Of a DNA stretch of 64,000 bases, positions 58,523-64,000 are shown piece after piece. Both the position numbers and the translations under genes were made by a program. The stretch's first letter is position 1, and each line of letters starts with the position of its first letter. A model generated the notes under the pieces. The model had not been told where the DNA came from, searched no databases, and saw only the letters and a list, made by a program, of their open reading frames with translations. The stretch comes from Gloeopeniophorella convolvens (lineage: Eukaryota; Basidiomycota; Agaricomycetes; Russulales). The stretch lies in the NCBI GenBank assembly GCA_022496205.1, contig WTXD01000032.1, forward strand, positions 186,001 through 250,000, read 5' to 3'.

Positions 58523-58880
58523 GGCGTTATACAGACATGCACTCGCTTGCTAATAATGACGATCGAGTACCAAAGCCAAAGCATGAGCTGCATGGGATCG
58601 GAGACACGGCACGAGCCTGAACCACCGTGCACGGGCGAAATTATCAACTCGGGAAAGAGGCGGCATTGGGCACGCGCACGATCTACGTATACGATTGCTA
58701 ACACATGCACTGAGCGACATGCACTCAACAGCGGGACAGTATCTCAAGATACGGCATACACTAGCTAAGCGCGCAGATGCTGGGATGGCGTCATCACATG
58801 GGCGGGGGTGCGGGGTCTGAGAACTTGGAAGCAGAATCGTCATAACTTCACACACGAACACTTACTTTTGCCCATCTACC
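58523..58880. other. Spacer between the two GST genes
   Basis: Contains the 3' flank of copy 1 and the 5' flank of copy 2; GCGTCATCACATG occurs both here (58788) and upstream of copy 1 (57600), which suggests a duplicated promoter part. Confidence 0.5.
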
Positions 58881-59706
58881 ATGTCTCAGAGTCTCATCAC
58901 CCTCTACGATATCCCGGGGAACTCACCTACCCCTTCTACGTGGTCACCCAACGTCTGGAGAGTCAGGCAAGTGGATACCAGCTGGGCGGCTGCCCGTCCG
59001 ACCAGTGCTGATATAATAGCCAAGATACGTCCTCGCTATTAAAGGGCTAGCATTTGACACCGTCTGGGTGGAGTACCCCGACATTGCTGCTACGATGAAG
59101 CACATCGGCGTCGAAAACACCGAGTACCGCGACGGCGCACCTCTGTACACCGTCCCGGTCATCCACGACGCGCTGACGGGGGCCACGGTAGCGGACTCTT
59201 TAGAGATCGCAGCGTACCTGGACACCCAGTACCCCGATACCCCGCGGCTCTTCAGCGGCCCCGCGCAGGCGCTGCAGCGCGCATTCATCGCGCAGTTCGT
59301 TGAGCCCCGCCTACGCCTCCCGACGGCGAAGCTCGTTGCGCCGTACGTGCCAGGCAAGCTCAGCCAACGCAGTGGAGAGTACTTCCGGGCGACACGTGTG
59401 AAGATGTATGGAATGCGACTCGAAGAACTCTCGGGGGCACCAGAACAACGTGTGGAGCTCGTGCAGGAGATACTCGGTGCGCTGAAGGATCTGGGGATAT
59501 GGCTCGATGCGAGTAAGAGGGATTACCTGGGCGGGGACAACGTGAGCTATGCGGACGTGGTGGTAGCGTCTAATTTCAAGTGGCTGCGGGCCATACTCGG
59601 TGATGACGGAGACTCGGAGTGGAAGGCGATCCGGGCGTTCGAGGATGGCCGGTGGGAGAGATACATCCAGTCGTTTGAGAAGTGGGAGGAGGTGCCGGTG
59701 CAGTGA
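58881..59706 (+). CDS. Glutathione transferase, fungal LigE/GSTFuA-like, tandem copy 2
   Basis: Start 58881, stop 59704-59706. Same two-exon design as copy 1, with the intron at about 58967-59025 again opening GCAAGT, so the GC-AG form is older than the duplication. Exon 2 opens YVLAIKGLAFDTVWVEYPDI, then gives PVIHDALTGATVADSLEI and FLSY-like C-terminal helices ending in KWEEVPVQ. Most substitutions against copy 1 are conservative, which fits two working genes. Neighbour copy 1 lies 358 nt upstream in the same direction. Substrate is unknown. Confidence 0.82.
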
Positions 59707-59895
59707 ATGCCTGAAGTGGAGATCCAATAAACTTGCGTATGTTTTCGACGGGCCGGAGCCGCGTCGGGGACTCGGGACGGCATTCCGGACCGATGTGTAG
59801 ATGAGGGCCAAGCTAAGCGCCCGATTTCGCGTCTTAAACGCTAAACGCGAGAGCGTGAAGAGACGTTGAGATCGCGACTGGTGTCCAAAGTCCGA
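59707..59895. other. Spacer upstream of PEX1
   Basis: Short; it must hold the PEX1 promoter. No clear TATA box was recognised. Confidence 0.4.
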
Positions 59896-63985
<4,090 letters not shown>

Positions 63986-64000
63986 TGTACATTTGAATAT

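Overview
The window is nuclear DNA of a filamentous basidiomycete, most likely a wood-associated Agaricomycete. The reasons are many short introns (about 45-75 nt, GT-AG with a few GC-AG) in nearly every gene, a trifunctional TRP1 gene, a NoxR-type NADPH oxidase regulator, a tandem pair of fungal LigE/GSTFuA-like glutathione transferases, and a retroelement with an RNase H of DIRS/Ngaro type. There is no bacterial-style operon. The taxonomic placement is inference from gene content.

Layout. 1-3497 (-): a tyrosine-recombinase-type retrotransposon (gag, then RT-RNase H running off the left edge). 4131-6321 (+): flavin monooxygenase FMO-A. 6920-7773 (-): gene P-A of unknown function. 8165-9645 (-): PXR1-like G-patch protein. 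9966-13043 (-): DUF300/organic-solute-transporter-alpha-like membrane protein. 13632-15523 (-): Slt2/Mpk1 MAP kinase. 15748-18136 (-): trifunctional tryptophan enzyme with an apparent 1-base deletion. 20282-22334 (+): NoxR. 22909-25854 (-): Ams2/SPT21-like nuclear protein. 26241-26967 (-): Ypd1 phosphotransfer protein. 27462-30289 (+): a metallopeptidase-family protein without its zinc motif. 31243-33001 (-): RCC1. 34580-36567 (+): aldehyde dehydrogenase. 36935-41832 (-): P4-ATPase flippase. 42097-43790 (+): GT61 glycosyltransferase. 44265-45299 (-): unknown protein with a K-[ST]-G-L-K-I motif. 46764-48951 (-): FMO-B. 49308-49380 (-): tRNA-like sequence. 49400-53900: accessory stretch with tandem repeats and a broken helicase. 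53910-54718 (+): P-B, probably a pseudogene. 55723-56901 (-): second K-[ST]-G-L-K-I protein. 57706-59706 (+): two tandem GSTs. 59896-63985 (+): PEX1.

How it fits together. The centre (8-43 kb) is conserved housekeeping and signalling: nucleolar G-patch factor, Ran exchange factor, flippase, peroxisome AAA ATPase, tryptophan synthesis, and three stress or redox signalling parts (Mpk1, Ypd1, NoxR). The flanks carry the young material. An FMO gene plus tRNA-like sequence occurs at 3.7-6.4 kb and again, inverted, at 46.7-49.4 kb. A second unit, gene P, occurs at 6.85-7.86 kb and inverted at 53.8-54.8 kb. Retroelement and helicase relics lie next to these copies. The most notable single observations are the lost HEXXH motif in the otherwise conserved metallopeptidase-family gene, the splice-acceptor change in FMO-B, the GC-AG introns kept in both GST copies, and the pair of undescribed K-[ST]-G-L-K-I proteins.
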